From: Lacipirellula limnantheis
GTDB taxonomy: Bacteria > Planctomycetota > Planctomycetia > Pirellulales > Lacipirellulaceae
NCBI RefSeq assembly: GCF_007746075.1
Contig: NZ_CP036339.1
Location: 1,326,856-1,390,855 of the forward strand
Direction of reading: 5' to 3'
DNA: 64,000 bases
Shown here: positions 35,194 through 44,770 of the stretch, one piece after another
Layout of the letters: each line of letters opens with the position of its first letter
Position numbering within the stretch: the stretch's first letter is position 1
Position numbers and translations under genes: made by a program
Notes under the pieces: model-generated
What the model was told of the DNA's origin: nothing
What the model saw: the letters and a program-made list of their open reading frames with translations, nothing else
Databases searched by the model: none

Positions 35194-38100
35194 ATGCCGA
35201 CGAAGCAACCATCGTTCTTGGCGCGCACGACGCTTGGACTGCCTCATTACTTGCTCGTCGCGATGGCGGCGCTCTTCGTGCTGGCGCTGGCGCCGCTTGG
35301 AGCCTGGAAGGCAGTCCAACGGCAATCAAATCAGATCGAGTCCTGGCTCCCGGCGTCGCATGGCGTGGCGCTGGACGACCGCTGGTTTCGCGAGCAGTTC
35401 GACGGTCAGCAGTTTATCATGGTCAGCTGGGACGATTGCACTCTCGGCAAACCGGCCAAGCTCGCGACGCTCGCTCGCAAGCTGCAACAAGAGGCGGCCG
35501 GCCCTGATTCCGCCATCGCCCGCGTCGAAACCGGACCGCAGTGGGTTGATCGGCTCACTGCGGCCCCTTACGGATTGGCGTATGAAGGCGCGATCGACCG
35601 GCTCGAGGGAACGTTTGTCGGGCCTCCTCAACGCGACGAGCGCGGCGCGTCGTTAGGTTATGCTTCGCGTCAAACTTGTCTCGTGGCGTACGTCACTCCG
35701 CTGGCCGCCTCCAGCGACGCCGCCGTCGCCTCGGCGATCGAACGCATTCGTACGGCAGCCCAGGAAAGCGGCATCGAAGTCGCTTCCCTACGGATGGCCG
35801 GTCCCGCGATTGATGCGGTCCTCACGGGCCAAGAGAACCTCGCTTCGCTGCTCCGCTGGGGCAGTCTCGCGGTGCTGTTGAGCGCGGCGATCTGCGCCTG
35901 GCGGCTGCACAGCATTCGCCTGGCAGCGATGGTCGCCCTCCCCGCCGTGGCAAGCGGCGTCATCATGCTGGCCATTGTGTTTTACTCGGGAGCGCTCGAA
36001 GTCCTGTCGCTCGGCCGGCCGACGCCGCTGCTGGGCGTCGCCGATGCGTTAGTGATGGCTGCGCCGCTGCTGACCTACGCTCTGGCGCTTGTCGCCGGGC
36101 TCCGCGTGCTTCACTACTACCGTGACGCCCGGTTGGCCCACGGCCTCGACGGGGCCGCCGAGCGCGCGGTCGCCGATGGTTGGCCTGGCTTGGGGATGGT
36201 CGCCTTGCTCTTCGCCGCCCTGATGGGCGCCCTTTGCTTCAGCGATCTCTTACCGCTGCGGCGCTTTGGCCTCTTCGCCGGTCTCGGGACGCTGGCGAGC
36301 GTCGGCGCTGTGCTGGCAATTCTGCCCGTTTGGCTCCATCGTTTTCCGCTCGGCGACCGCGCTGTGAAGTCGATGGCCGGCCCGCGGCAAGACGGTTCGC
36401 CGTCGCCGCGCCTGGCCAGCGTGTTTGAAGCCGCGATCACTGGCCGCGGCCTGATGGCGGCCGCCGGTTTGCTCGTACTCGCAGCCGCGGTCATTGGCGC
36501 GCAGCAACTCAACCCAGTCACGCGCCTGCCGGCACTGCTGGGAGGCCGCTCAGCGCTGGTCAGCGATTACGACTGGTTCGGGGCTCGCGTCGGACACGCC
36601 GTGCCGCTCGAAATTGTGCTGACCGTGCCGAACGAACGCCATCGCGACCCCCACGAAAGTCCCGAAGTCGACGGTCAGCAATACCGCATGACCAAGCGCG
36701 AACAAATGGAGTTCGTGAGCGAAGTGCAAGCTCGTCTCGACGGCATCTCTGAATTAAGCGGGTCGCTCTCCGCCGGTACGTTGCTGCCGGCGAGCGGCGA
36801 TCTCGGCGACGGCGTTGCACTTCAGCGCGACTTGACGGCGCTTGAGCTAGTTCGCGCCGAGCGTCGCATGGGCAGCGATCTCGAAACAGGCCGGCAACTT
36901 TGGCGGGTCAGCGCTCGACTGATGGCCGCTACGCCCGGACTGCCCGTCGATTATCTCGCGACGCGCGACCGCGTGCATATTGCGGTGAATCCAGTGCTTC
37001 AGGCGTACGAGCAACGCGACTGGCTAGTCCGCGAATTGCACGAGCGAGGCGGCCAATTGCAAGACGCCGCCATTTGCATCTTGTTCCACGGACTCGACGA
37101 CGCGGCGACGCCGGAGGACGGCGCGCCCGCGGCGCTGTTGGGCGCCTTGCTCAATCGGAGCGGCGTTCAGCGCGGAGGGGTCACCTACTACAACACCCGC
37201 CAGCTTGAACGCCAAGGCCAAGCAGCCGCCGCGCGCGAGCGGGCTGCCGACAGTTTGCGAAACAGTGCGGTGGTCTTGGCTGCGCCTGTTGCCGACGCCT
37301 CTCCGGAAGCCACGGCCCTCGCGGGCTTGGCGCAGGCCGGACTAAGCGTCATTGACCTCGGCAAGTTGCCGCCGATCGAGGAATCAGCGACGTCCCCCTC
37401 GGTCGAAATCGGCGGCGCGCGACCGATTCGCGCTGTGTTCAACGGGACGCCCATGATCGCAACGGCCGTCAGCGAAGAGTTGAGCGCGACGCCGGGCATC
37501 GTCTGGAAAGTCGTCGTGCCCGGCCTAATCGTGGCGATGATGTGCGTCGTTTGGCATCCGGTTGTTGGGTTGGCGGCCGTGATCGCGGTCGCCTTGCCGC
37601 TCGCGCTGACGCTGGGCGTCATGGGCTGGGCTGGCCTGCCATACGATCTCGGCATCGTGCTGATCGGCGGCTTGGCGGTCGGCTTGGCGCTTGACGGGGC
37701 CATCCATTACGTCGCCTGGTTCCGCCACGGCGTCAACGCCGAACTCTTCCGGGACGAGGCGGCTCGCATGGCGTTCGCGCGCTGCGCACCCGCCACGGTC
37801 GACGGCGCCATTGCGATCGGAATCGGCTTCTCCGCGCTCGCGCTGAGCCCCGTTACCCTATTCCATCAGCTTGGGCTGGTGGCTCTGGGCCTCGAAGCCG
37901 CCGTCCTGTTCGCCTGCCTCGTCGTGCTGCCGGCCATCATGGCGAGCCCGCTGGCCGCGATGATGGGGGCCGACGCCGCGCCGGCGGCCGCGAACCAGAC
38001 GATCCCGCCGGTGCGCATCGTTCTGCCCGGCGAGGGCGACGGCGAACTTCGCCCCTCTCGCACGGACGCCGCCGCTACGGGCGTGCCCGCCCCGACGCAT

Positions 38101-38208
38101 CGTGGCCGCACCCCTGTACCTGCGTCTCATGGCGGCCGCGACGCGGAGGGCCCTCACGAAAGCCTTCAGGCGAAGCTCCAGCGGTTGCGTCACGCCTCGG
38201 GCGAATAG
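35194..38208 (+). CDS. MMPL/RND-superfamily transporter
   Basis: This is a protein of about 1004 residues with two RND halves. The first transmembrane helix lies at about residues 15-40, an exterior domain of about 190 residues follows, then a block of five helices (around 220-410: SLAVLLSAAICAW, PTPLLGVADALVMAAPLL, VALLFAALMGALCFSDLLP). The second half repeats the pattern with FGARVGHAVPLEIVLTVPN outside and a final block (WKVVVPGLIVAMMCVVWHP, GLAVGLALDGAIHYVAWF). Such proteins move lipids or hydrophobic molecules across the inner membrane. It is similar in layout to hopanoid transporter HpnN, but no hopanoid genes are nearby. No ribosome site; 35149 is an alternative start. A 50-residue disordered tail follows. 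Confidence 0.85.
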   Translation: MPTKQPSFLARTTLGLPHYLLVAMAALFVLALAPLGAWKAVQRQSNQIESWLPASHGVALDDRWFREQFDGQQFIMVSWDDCTLGKPAKLATLARKLQQEAAGPDSAIARVETGPQWVDRLTAAPYGLAYEGAIDRLEGTFVGPPQRDERGASLGYASRQTCLVAYVTPLAASSDAAVASAIERIRTAAQESGIEVASLRMAGPAIDAVLTGQENLASLLRWGSLAVLLSAAICAWRLHSIRLAAMVALPAVASGVIMLAIVFYSGALEVLSLGRPTPLLGVADALVMAAPLLTYALALVAGLRVLHYYRDARLAHGLDGAAERAVADGWPGLGMVALLFAALMGALCFSDLLPLRRFGLFAGLGTLASVGAVLAILPVWLHRFPLGDRAVKSMAGPRQDGSPSPRLASVFEAAITGRGLMAAAGLLVLAAAVIGAQQLNPVTRLPALLGGRSALVSDYDWFGARVGHAVPLEIVLTVPNERHRDPHESPEVDGQQYRMTKREQMEFVSEVQARLDGISELSGSLSAGTLLPASGDLGDGVALQRDLTALELVRAERRMGSDLETGRQLWRVSARLMAATPGLPVDYLATRDRVHIAVNPVLQAYEQRDWLVRELHERGGQLQDAAICILFHGLDDAATPEDGAPAALLGALLNRSGVQRGGVTYYNTRQLERQGQAAAARERAADSLRNSAVVLAAPVADASPEATALAGLAQAGLSVIDLGKLPPIEESATSPSVEIGGARPIRAVFNGTPMIATAVSEELSATPGIVWKVVVPGLIVAMMCVVWHPVVGLAAVIAVALPLALTLGVMGWAGLPYDLGIVLIGGLAVGLALDGAIHYVAWFRHGVNAELFRDEAARMAFARCAPATVDGAIAIGIGFSALALSPVTLFHQLGLVALGLEAAVLFACLVVLPAIMASPLAAMMGADAAPAAANQTIPPVRIVLPGEGDGELRPSRTDAAATGVPAPTHRGRTPVPASHGGRDAEGPHESLQAKLQRLRHASGE

Positions 38209-38405
38209 GCTGGCTGTTGCCCTCGGGCCGCCGTGGTATTCTGGCAATGGCTTGCCCTGCCGTCGCCGCCGCAATAATTAACCGCGGCCCCCGGCGATGC
38301 ATTGAGATCCGCCAACGCCGCCAGACACCGCGCGCCCGATCCGTTCTGAAAATTGCCGCCGCACGCCTCATTTCGCCAAACTGATAACTCAATCGATAAT
38401 CCTCC

Positions 38406-39746
38406 ATGTCTTACCGCAACCTGATGTTGCTGATGGCGATGCTGCTTGTCTCGTATGCCTGCTACGTGCGCGCCGAGCAGAACCCCTACGCCCGCTACGT
38501 TGCCGCGGGCTTTTCCGTAATCGACGACTGGGCCCTTGAGAAGGCGCCTGACCAGGAACTTTTCAACGGCGCCATGCACGGCATGATCTCCGTGCTTCAC
38601 CGGCACGGCGACCAGCACTCCGAGTTCGTCGACGCGAATCAGCAGGACGCGTTCACCGAAGAATACGACCAGGAGTTCGGCGGCGTCGGCATTCGTTTGC
38701 GACTGTTGGGCGAACCTCAAATGCCGACGGTGATCGGCCTTCCCGAACCAGGGACGCCCGCCGCCGAGGCCGACATCCGTTTGGGCGACCGGATTGAAGC
38801 GGTCGACGGCAAAGCGACCGCCGGACTCAGTCTCGAAGAAGTCACCCGCATGGTCCGCGGTCCGATCGGCGAACCGGTGACGCTCACGATCATGAGGCCC
38901 GACGCCGAAGCGCCCCATGCCGTCACGATCGATCGCGCGGTGATCATGGTCGAGTCGATCCTCGGCGACGTTCGCGGCCCCGACGGCCGCTGGAATTTCC
39001 TGATCAGCGAAAATCCGCGCATCGGCTACGTCCGCATTCGCATGTTCGGCGACAAGACCGCCGAGGAACTTTCCTCGGTCCTTGCTGAACTCACGAAGGA
39101 TGACGAACTGGCCGGCCTGATCATCGACGTCCGCGACGATGCTGGCGGCGCCCTCGACGCCGCGGTGGAAATCAGCGACCTCTTTCTGCGTGCGGGCCGA
39201 CAAATCGTCTCCACCCGCGATCGCGACGGCAACGTCCGGGACCGTTACCTTTCGACTGGCTCCGGCGGCTACGCCGGCCTGCCGTTGGTCGTCCTCGTCG
39301 ATCGCAATAGTGCAAGCGCCAGCGAGATCGTCGCCGCCTGCCTGCAAGACTACGACCGGGCGAAGATCGTCGGCGAACGCTCCTACGGCAAAGGAACCGT
39401 TCAGCGGCTCATGCACATCGAGTCAGGCCGCAGCATGCTGAAACTTACTTCGGCGACCTACTGGCGCCCCAGCGAGAAGAACATCCATCGCATGCCCGGC
39501 GACGACGAGTCGGCCGAGTGGGGCGTGACTCCTGACGACGGTTTTCTCGTTCCCCTGACGGATGAAGAGTACGAGGTGTGGCGCAACTATCGCGGTCGGC
39601 GCGATTTGATCGGCGAGGGCCTCGAGGGCGACTTAGCGAAGGAACTCACCGCGCACGACGGCGAACTTCCAGCAGACTATCAGGACCAAGCTCTGCGGCT
39701 GGCGATCGAATTCTTGAGTCAAAAGCCCGAGAATTCAAGCAAATAA
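38406..39746 (+). CDS. S41-family C-terminal processing protease with PDZ domain
   Basis: This 446-residue protein has an N-terminal signal segment (LMLLMAMLLVSYACYVRAE). A PDZ domain spans about 90-175 (FGGVGIRLRLLGE, then GDRIEAVDGKATAGLSLEEV). The S41 catalytic core follows: DVRDDAGGALDAAVEIS, Ser304 within NSASASEIV and Lys329 within ERSYGKGTVQ, giving the usual Ser-Lys dyad 25 residues apart. In typical CTPs the segment reads DLRNNPGG; DVRDDAGG is a variant. It is secreted to the periplasm and trims protein C-termini. The target is unknown. A large C-terminal helical part follows the protease. Confidence 0.92.
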   Translation: MSYRNLMLLMAMLLVSYACYVRAEQNPYARYVAAGFSVIDDWALEKAPDQELFNGAMHGMISVLHRHGDQHSEFVDANQQDAFTEEYDQEFGGVGIRLRLLGEPQMPTVIGLPEPGTPAAEADIRLGDRIEAVDGKATAGLSLEEVTRMVRGPIGEPVTLTIMRPDAEAPHAVTIDRAVIMVESILGDVRGPDGRWNFLISENPRIGYVRIRMFGDKTAEELSSVLAELTKDDELAGLIIDVRDDAGGALDAAVEISDLFLRAGRQIVSTRDRDGNVRDRYLSTGSGGYAGLPLVVLVDRNSASASEIVAACLQDYDRAKIVGERSYGKGTVQRLMHIESGRSMLKLTSATYWRPSEKNIHRMPGDDESAEWGVTPDDGFLVPLTDEEYEVWRNYRGRRDLIGEGLEGDLAKELTAHDGELPADYQDQALRLAIEFLSQKPENSSK

Positions 39747-40059
39747 TTCTGGCGGCAAAAGTTGCCCAATCGACGCTGTTTGCGACTCGCTGCAAGGTAG
39801 TTTGAAGAAACTTCTTCCCGAGCGGCCACGCCATCGGTCCCTGCCACTGGCGGCTTCGAGCCGCGCGGATCGCAACTCCTTGCTCCGCTGACGGTTGCCG
39901 CCGCAAGTAGCGCAGCGTGCGGACGTCGCCGTGGCCATTGGCATGAGGAGTGCATTAGAGGGTCCCGTTCGAATCTTGTCTGGTCCCTCTCATTCAACAA
40001 CAGTCTTATCACCGTGGCCGCGATGGACGCCGCCGCGAGCAGCGAGAAAGGAATTTTCG
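39747..40059. other. Intergenic, no clear gene
   Basis: About 310 bases. An upstream extension of the next frame (from 39895) lacks protein-like text and a ribosome site. Nothing else is recognised. Confidence 0.45.
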
Positions 40060-40416
40060 ATGGTCGCCCCCAACAAAACACGCCGAGTTGTCTGCACCGT
40101 TGTCCGCGTTGCCGACGAGCCGCAAATTGAAACGAGCCGTTACATTCGCAAGCCGAGTACGCTTGTACCCTGGGCTGACCCTTACATCGCCGGCTTGGTC
40201 CGTCGTCTGCAAAGCGAGGTGCGGATGGAACGGGCCGAAGCCGCCGACCGCGGCGAAGCCCACGCTTTGGAGATGTTCGACAATCGCGGCGCCGTCGCCT
40301 GGCTCGCCCAGTCGGCCGTGGCCGACCTTGACCCGCCGTCGCCGGCGATCGACGAGGATTGGCACTGGAGCGAAATGCCGCGGTGGTCATTCGATGACGA
40401 AGCAATTGCGGAATAA
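40060..40416 (+). CDS. Small acidic hypothetical protein
   Basis: This 118-residue protein has an ATG seven bases after AAGGA (40048-40052), which fixes the start. The sequence VVCTVVRVADEPQIETSRYI is basic, the central helix (ADPYIAGLVRRLQSEVRMERAEA) is amphipathic, and the tail is strongly acidic with three Trp (DEDWHWSEMPRWSFDDE). There is no signal or membrane segment. It is probably a planctomycete-restricted protein. Function unknown. Confidence 0.6.
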   Translation: MVAPNKTRRVVCTVVRVADEPQIETSRYIRKPSTLVPWADPYIAGLVRRLQSEVRMERAEAADRGEAHALEMFDNRGAVAWLAQSAVADLDPPSPAIDEDWHWSEMPRWSFDDEAIAE

Positions 40417-40422
40417 CGACAG

Positions 40423-40441
40423 CCCCGGACTCCGCCCGGGG
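40423..40441. repeat. Intergenic hairpin, CCCCGG-type, first of a pair
   Basis: CCCCGG and CCGGGG flank ACTCCGC, with the CTCCGC core seen in other members at 46467 and 47951. It lies seven bases after the stop of the small acidic gene. Confidence 0.45.
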
Positions 40442-40477
40442 GTAGCAGCAAACAACGCAAAACCCACCGATCATTCA

Positions 40478-40500
40478 AACCCCGGGCGAAGCCCGGGGTT
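40478..40500 (+). repeat. Intergenic hairpin, CCCGGGC-type, second of a pair
   Basis: AACCCCGGGC (40478-40487) pairs perfectly with GCCCGGGGTT (40491-40500) around GAA. It may terminate the small acidic gene. Similar pairs lie at 46458-46528 and 47942-48022. Confidence 0.6.
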
Positions 40501-40591
40501 GAAGACGTCGACAATCTAACTAACTTGGCGAAAGGATTCGCAATGCTCACCTTTCTGGCCGCTTTTTTAGTCCATTCGATTCATCGCTCGA

Positions 40592-42028
40592 TCAAACGTT
40601 CGCAGCCTTTGCAGCCGCAGCCGTTGCCAGTCCCCTCAATTCGGCGGCAATAAAGAACGAACCCGTAATGCAGAGAAGCTGGTCAGGTTTTGTCCACTGC
40701 AGAGCCAGCCGCCAGGCTTCGACGGGCAGCGGGCAAGTCTTCACGGCGTCTTCGTCGGTCGCTTGGCCCAATCGCGATTTTTCGTCGCGACACCACTGGG
40801 CGATCTGGTTGACCGGAATGGCCCGCGGATTTTCTTGAAACTCCGTGGCGACGACCCGCTGAAAATGCGGCAACAGCACGCGCAGCATCCCCGGGGCGTC
40901 CTTGTCCTTTGACGCCGCGAACACCAGCACCCGCTCGGTCGCTGCGAAACTTTCGCAGAGCGATTCAACCAACGCTTCCACCGACGCCACATTGTGCGCC
41001 ACGTCGAGCACCACCGTTGGCCGGCGCCCCACCACTTCAATGCGTCCCGGCAGCGTCGCCGTCGCGAGACCCGCCCGCATCGCGTCGGTTGAAATCAGCC
41101 AACCCTGGCGGCGCAACTCCAGCGACGTCGCCAGCGCCACGGCGGCGTTCGCCGCCTGGTGGTGTCCCAGCATCCGCAGCGGCGATTCCCGCAACGAAAA
41201 GCATTGTTCGCCGCTCCCTGCCGTGAAGTCGATCTCGCCTGTCGCGGCATGGGCGTCGACCTCGTGCGGCGCACGATAGACCGCGGCAAAATCCTTCCTT
41301 GCGTCGATAACGCGGGCCCCGTGCTGCCGGGCGATCTCCACCAGCACGGCATGGGCCGAGTCGTCGAGCGTCCCCAGCACCACCGGGACGCCATGCTTGA
41401 TGATCCCCCCTTTCTCAGCCGCGATCTTCGCGGTCGTGTCGCCCAACTGCTTCGTATGATCGAGGCTGATGCTCGTGATGACGGTGACCGCGGGCTGGCA
41501 GACATTCGTTGAATCAAGCCGTCCGCCGAGGCCTACCTCCAGCACCACGGCATCGACTTGCCGATCGGCAAAATGCATCAGCGCCAGCGCCGTGGTGATC
41601 TCAAAAAACGTGGGCGAATGCGACGAATCGCCGCTGGCGACTCCTTCGTCGTCCATCTGCTGGACGACCGGGCGGATACGGTCGACGAGGCCTATCAGTT
41701 CGTCGCCCGAGCAGGGAACGCCGTTCACTGAAAAACGTTCTTCCAGTCGCTCCAGATGAGGCGAACTATAAACGCCCACGTCGTAACCCGCCGCATGCAA
41801 AATCGCCGCCACCAGCGCCGACGTTGAACCTTTGCCCTTCGTCCCCGCGACATGGACGATCGGCAGCCCAGCATCTGGATTTCCCAAGCGGTTCAGCAGG
41901 GTGCGCATCCGGTCGAGCTTTAGCTGCCGCTCACCGTAGGGCAGCACGGCCACTCGTTCGTAGTTGATTCTGCCGAGCAGAAATTCCAGGGCAGTCGCGT
42001 GGCGATCAAGAGGAGCCGCGTCGGGCAT
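40592..42028 (-). CDS. folC: Folylpolyglutamate synthase / dihydrofolate synthase
   Basis: This 478-residue enzyme joins glutamate to dihydropteroate or folates. The start at 42028 follows the family (DRHATALEFLLGRINYERV). The P-loop is AGTKGKGSTSA at residues 62-72, followed by SPHLERLEERFSVNG, and the Mur-ligase-like VTSISLDHTKQLG and EKGGIIKHGVPVV are present. The C-terminal domain has VVLDVAHNVASVEALVESL. It is longer than E. coli FolC (422) mainly by loops. A structured RNA stretch with a perfect terminator lies 149 bases upstream on the same strand, so attenuation of folC is possible. Confidence 0.95.
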   Translation of the reverse strand: MPDAAPLDRHATALEFLLGRINYERVAVLPYGERQLKLDRMRTLLNRLGNPDAGLPIVHVAGTKGKGSTSALVAAILHAAGYDVGVYSSPHLERLEERFSVNGVPCSGDELIGLVDRIRPVVQQMDDEGVASGDSSHSPTFFEITTALALMHFADRQVDAVVLEVGLGGRLDSTNVCQPAVTVITSISLDHTKQLGDTTAKIAAEKGGIIKHGVPVVLGTLDDSAHAVLVEIARQHGARVIDARKDFAAVYRAPHEVDAHAATGEIDFTAGSGEQCFSLRESPLRMLGHHQAANAAVALATSLELRRQGWLISTDAMRAGLATATLPGRIEVVGRRPTVVLDVAHNVASVEALVESLCESFAATERVLVFAASKDKDAPGMLRVLLPHFQRVVATEFQENPRAIPVNQIAQWCRDEKSRLGQATDEDAVKTCPLPVEAWRLALQWTKPDQLLCITGSFFIAAELRGLATAAAAKAANV

Positions 42029-42176
42029 GGTCGGGAATTCGGCTGGCGTCAATCGAAGGCTGAAAGCCAATGGCGGCAGTTCACCATAGACCCAAGACCG
42101 GCCGAGGGACAAGCAAGAACTCGACGCATTTGGTCGTGTCTATCGTGCCGCGGGGTGTAGCCCTCGAACGCTAGCC

Positions 42177-42223
42177 AAAAAAATGAAGGGCCGACGAGGT
42201 GCGGGAAACCTCGTCGGCCCTTC
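42177..42223 (-). terminator. Perfect intrinsic terminator upstream of folC
   Basis: On the minus strand GAAGGGCCGACGAGGT pairs perfectly with ACCTCGTCGGCCCTTC around seven bases, followed by A and TTTTTTT (42183-42177). It stands 149 bases upstream of the folC ATG and cannot terminate any known upstream gene on that strand. Confidence 0.85.
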
Positions 42224-42454
42224 CGGAGGGGGGAGACGCAAAGGGAACGTGGGTGAGCGTGAGTTACCCGATCGTTTGTTTGGAGTGGCCGCCGCGGTTG
42301 GGAGGTTGAAGCCCGCGGCAGCCGAAGGCACCTAAAAGCGAATGGGGCGCCAAACCTTGCCTTTGTCGCGACGCCAAATTTGCCGGTGCGAATTGGCGCG
42401 CCCTAAGTTTTTTTGCAGTAGAATGTTATGGTTTATGTCGCCAAAAACGTGCAA
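42224..42454 (-). ncRNA. Candidate structured small RNA or folC leader
   Basis: Between a possible promoter (TTGCAC at 42454-42449, 18 bases, CATAAC at 42430-42425) and the terminator lies about 200 bases with no ATG on the minus strand. It contains an 11-base-pair stem, GGCTGCCGCGG with CCGCGGCGGCC (one G-U), around a 15-base loop at 42287-42323. CGCCAA/TTGGCG and GGCGCC palindromes lie further upstream. Frames found here (for example from GTG at 42331) encode improbable peptides. Two readings fit: a stand-alone small RNA, or a conditional leader of folC. I cannot match it to a known riboswitch class. Confidence 0.5.
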
Positions 42455-42673
42455 GGCGACAGATCGTCGCGGCGACCCTTTTCCTTGTAATTCTCGCCGC
42501 TGGTTTGAAAGAATTTCTCCCTGGCAGGAACCGAGGTCCGCGCAACCCCGTAGCAAAGGGTTTGGGCGCCCGGCTCCATGGGGTTCGCCTATGGCCAGCG
42601 CCGCCTGGCGGCTATCATACCAATCCCGCCGCAACTCCTTGCCACGTCAGTCCTTCCCGCATTTTGTCGCCCC

Positions 42674-43345
42674 ATGCTCCTTTTGGAAAACGTCCGCAAA
42701 GCCTACATCGAGCCGAGCGGCGAACCGCTGCCGATTCTCGACGTCGAGCGGTTTGAAATCGCCGCCGGCGAGCAGGTCGTCCTCCGCGGACGTAGCGGCT
42801 GCGGCAAGACGACGCTCCTAAACTGCATCGCCGGCCTGACGACCGTCGACAGCGGCGCCATCACCGTCAACGGCCGCGACGTGACCAAGCTCCCCGAAGC
42901 GACCCGCGACCGTTTCCGGGCCACGTACATCGGCTTCGTGTTCCAGACGTTCAACCTGCTGCCAGCGTTTACGGCCCTCGAAAACGTCATGCTGGGGATG
43001 ACCTTCACGGGATCGAGGCCCGACGCCGTGCGGGCCACCCAGCTTCTTACCGACGTGGGCCTCGGTCATCGCCTCACTCACAAGCCGCGCGCCCTCAGCG
43101 TCGGCGAACAGCAACGCGTCGCCGTCGCTCGCGCGCTGGCCAATCGCCCCGTACTGTTGCTGGCCGACGAACCGACCGCCAACGTCGACCCCGCGCACCA
43201 GCAGCACGTCATCGACCTCCTCCGTTCCGCTTGTGAGCGTGAAAACATCGCCATGCTGCTGGTCACCCATTCGCCCGAGGTGTCGCAGCAGTTCATCCGC
43301 GTCGAGGAATTGGAACGAGTCAACCGCGCGGCGAGGGTGGCATGA
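42674..43345 (+). CDS. ABC transporter ATP-binding protein, MacB/LolD type
   Basis: This 223-residue ATPase has Walker A GRSGCGKTT at residues 39-47, a Q-loop VFQTFNLLPAFTALEN, signature LSVGEQQRVAVARAL, Walker B LLLADEPT and switch His in LVTHSPEV. The signature reads LSVGE rather than the usual LSGGE. VFQTFNLLPAFTALENV is characteristic of the MacB/LolD subgroup that powers mechanotransmission with FtsX-type permeases. The ATG at 42674 gives a normal N-terminus; 32 codons upstream are not conserved. Its stop overlaps the permease start by four bases (ATGA), so the two are translationally coupled. Confidence 0.95.
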   Translation: MLLLENVRKAYIEPSGEPLPILDVERFEIAAGEQVVLRGRSGCGKTTLLNCIAGLTTVDSGAITVNGRDVTKLPEATRDRFRATYIGFVFQTFNLLPAFTALENVMLGMTFTGSRPDAVRATQLLTDVGLGHRLTHKPRALSVGEQQRVAVARALANRPVLLLADEPTANVDPAHQQHVIDLLRSACERENIAMLLVTHSPEVSQQFIRVEELERVNRAARVA

Positions 43346-44667
43346 GCTATTTCAAGATCGCCTGGCGAAACATGCAGGAGCGGGCGCTGGCGAGCTCGCT
43401 CACCGGACTTTCGATGGCGCTTGGCGTCGCCCTCATGGTGCTCGTCCTGGTCATCCACGAAGTTGTCGTCGCCCAGCTCTCCAACGACGCCCAGGGTTAC
43501 AATTTCATCGTGGCAGGGAAGGGGAGTCCCTACGAAATTGTTCTGACGACCGTCTTTCACGTCGGCAAGCCGCTCTACCCGATTCCCTGGAAGTACTACC
43601 AAAAGTTCACCGACGGCGAGTTCGCTCCGTTCACCGATTTGGCCGTCCCCATCTGCCTCGGCGACAGTTACCCGACTGCCGACGGCCAACTTTTTCGCGT
43701 CGTCGGCACGACCGCCGACATGTTCAACGAGCTCTCCTATGGGGCCGATTCGCAAGGAAATGAAAAGCGGTACGAGTTCTCCTCGGGCCGCAACTTTCGC
43801 TCGAATCACTTCTTCGAGGCCGTGATCGGCTCCGTTGCCGCGAATCGAACGGGTCTGAAAGTCGGCGACCGTTTTCAACCGTCGCACGGCATCAGTGCGG
43901 AAGGCAAGAAGCACAACGAGTTTGAAGTCGTCGGCGTCCTCGCCCCCACCGGCACGGCGAACGATCGGGCGCTCTTTGTGAATGTCGAAGGCTTCCTGCT
44001 CCTCGACGGCCACGCCCGCGCGCCGAAGCCAGGCGCCGAATCGGAGCCTCCGATCGTCGTCGACGATGCGCCGCCGGGGCAGCCCGCCCCTCTGCCGATC
44101 TCGCAGCGCGAGGTCACGTCGATCCTTGTTCGATGCAATCCGGAGGAGATGATGGCGCCCATGCAAATCGACATGGGCGTCAACAAGGGCGAAGACCTCA
44201 CGGCGCAAGCCGTCGCCCCGGTCAGCGTCGTCGAACGACTTCAAGCCAGCTTCCTCGCCCCGATGCGGCTCATCCTGCTGGTCCTCACGGTGATGATCGT
44301 GATCGTCGCCGGCATCAGCATTCTGGTCAGCATCTACAACTCGATGAGCGAGCGCAGCCACGACATCGCCGTGATGCGGGCCCTCGGCGCCAGTCGCAAC
44401 GCGGTGATGGCCGTCATCCTAGTCGAGTCGATCCTGCTATCGATCCTCGGCGGACTCGCGGGCCTGGTCCTGGGCCACGGCGTGCTGGCGCTGGCGAGTC
44501 CCGTCGTCGAGTACTACACCGGCGTCACCGTGCGGGCCTGGAGCTTCACCTGGCAAGAGACGCTGCTGGTTCCCGGCCTGGTCGCGTTCGCGGCGCTGGT
44601 CGGCTTTCTTCCAGCTCTCTCCGCCTACCGTACCGACGTCGCGAAAACCCTTGGAGGGGCCAGATAG
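43342..44667 (+). CDS. FtsX/MacB-type ABC permease
   Basis: This 441-residue inner-membrane permease begins SYFKIAWRNMQERALASSLTGLSMALGVALMVLVLVIHEV, the N-terminal helix of MacB-type permeases. A periplasmic domain spans about 45-300 (YNFIVAGKGSPYEIVLTTVFH, CLGDSYPTADGQLFRVVGTT). Three C-terminal helices follow: LRLILLVLTVMIVIVAGISILVSIYNSM, the AVMRALGASRNAVMAVILVESILLSI coupling segment, and LLVPGLVAFAALVGFLPAL. It works with the ATPase it overlaps. The substrate is not told by sequence; a lipoprotein or metal-related envelope function is inferred from the genes downstream. Confidence 0.93.
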   Translation: MSYFKIAWRNMQERALASSLTGLSMALGVALMVLVLVIHEVVVAQLSNDAQGYNFIVAGKGSPYEIVLTTVFHVGKPLYPIPWKYYQKFTDGEFAPFTDLAVPICLGDSYPTADGQLFRVVGTTADMFNELSYGADSQGNEKRYEFSSGRNFRSNHFFEAVIGSVAANRTGLKVGDRFQPSHGISAEGKKHNEFEVVGVLAPTGTANDRALFVNVEGFLLLDGHARAPKPGAESEPPIVVDDAPPGQPAPLPISQREVTSILVRCNPEEMMAPMQIDMGVNKGEDLTAQAVAPVSVVERLQASFLAPMRLILLVLTVMIVIVAGISILVSIYNSMSERSHDIAVMRALGASRNAVMAVILVESILLSILGGLAGLVLGHGVLALASPVVEYYTGVTVRAWSFTWQETLLVPGLVAFAALVGFLPALSAYRTDVAKTLGGAR

Positions 44668-44770
44668 CCGCACCTTCCAGGTACGGTCTCCCGGCCAGGA
44701 TGGCCGGGCGATGCAGCGGGCGGATACAATAAATGGCTGGCTTTGCCCGGGTCGTTGGGAGAATGGACAC

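Noticed and set aside
42140..42331. GTG-started frame within the folC leader
   Set aside because: Low-complexity Pro/Ser product that crosses the terminator hairpin; better read as RNA.
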